NCBI GenBank assembly: GCA_027079365.1 | Contig: JALWVW010000179.1 | Location: 1-5,396, forward strand | From: Campylobacteraceae bacterium | GTDB lineage: Bacteria; Campylobacterota; Campylobacteria; Campylobacterales; Sulfurovaceae | DNA: 5,396 nucleotides | Direction: 5' to 3' | Shown here: positions 5,213-5,396 of the stretch, one piece after another | How the letters are laid out: each line of letters begins with the position of its first letter | How positions within the stretch are numbered: position 1 is the stretch's first letter | Notes under the pieces: generated by a model | Told to the model about the DNA's origin: nothing | The model's database searches: none | The model's input: the letters and a program-made list of their open reading frames with translations, nothing else | Made by a program: the position numbers and the translations under genes

Positions 5213-5221
5213 ATTATAACA
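5213..5221 (-). promoter_or_regulatory. Extended -10 promoter of the dodecin gene
   Basis: On the minus strand the bases read TGT-TATAAT, a perfect consensus -10 with the TGn extension, and the best promoter match in the window. Transcription would start near 5206, about 20 bases before the ATG, keeping the AAGGAG site. The base composition where a -35 would fall (AGAAGA) is not consensus. Confidence 0.65.
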
Positions 5222-5243
5222 TAATCTTAGAGGCGTCTTCTGT

Positions 5244-5396
5244 TCATATCCGTCGCCCGATCTCCTCAACCAGTCTGCCAAATGCTGTATCCATCGCCTG
5301 TACGATAGAGGGAGTATCTGCCGCTGAGCCTACTGCTGTGCTGAACATATAGCTGCGCTTGTGGCTGCTGCCTATGCGCTTGACAAAGTAGGTGGC
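5244..5396 (-). CDS. C-terminal 50 residues of an unrecognised protein (runs off the right edge)
   Basis: An open frame enters from the right edge and ends at TGA (5244-5246). Its composition is GC-richer than the central genes. The visible tail contains YFVKRIGSSHKRSYMFST, a small-residue stretch AVGSAADTPS, and a closing amphipathic helix with IVQAMDTAFGRLVEEIGRR. A beta strand followed by a C-terminal helix of this sort recalls auxiliary lipoproteins of ABC/MCE-type lipid transport (the PqiC-like group), but this is a weak resemblance from 50 residues only, and I do not assign a function. It is on the same strand as dodecin, 59 bp upstream. The dodecin promoter lies in the gap, so the two may or may not be co-transcribed. 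Confidence 0.6.
   Translation of the reverse strand, partial: ATYFVKRIGSSHKRSYMFSTAVGSAADTPSIVQAMDTAFGRLVEEIGRRI

Overview
The window looks like chromosomal DNA from a member of the Campylobacterota (Epsilonproteobacteria), possibly a Sulfurovum/Sulfurimonas-type chemolithoautotroph. This is an inference from the style of the proteins (PyrB N-terminus, SulP transporter, dodecin, small periplasmic cytochrome) and from promoters that show a TGn-TATAAT-like -10 without a clear -35. No taxonomic marker is present. There are seven protein genes, two of them cut by the window ends. No tRNA, rRNA, CRISPR array, insertion sequence or phage gene was seen, and no gene-free stretch reaches 300 bases.

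Left block, minus strand: the first 118 residues of aspartate carbamoyltransferase (pyrB, 1-354) lie 75 bp downstream of a complete SulP-family anion transporter with a C-terminal STAS domain (430-2010). A 187-bp divergent intergenic region (2011-2197) follows. It carries two 9-bp inverted repeats and weak promoter candidates in both directions.

Central block: an AT-rich membrane histidine kinase (2198-3628, plus) and an OmpR/PhoB-type response regulator (3625-4293, minus) face each other and overlap by 4 bp at their stop codons. The regulator is divergent from a small secreted c-type cytochrome with a C-terminal CNACH haem site (4414-4917, plus). The 120-bp gap between them is packed with TTAA motifs repeating on a 10-11 bp period, which is the layout expected for operators of this regulator class. 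The simplest reading is a local circuit: the kinase senses something in the membrane, the regulator binds the phased repeats, and the cytochrome (and probably the regulator itself) is controlled.

Right block, minus strand: a dodecin (4972-5184) has a strong extended -10 promoter and a stop codon inside a hairpin that may terminate the cytochrome transcript. Upstream of it is the last 50 residues of an unrecognised protein (5244-5396). The most interesting points are the convergent two-component pair, the phased TTAA array, the possible leaderless start of the regulator, and a dodecin that appears to lack both residues known to contact flavin.
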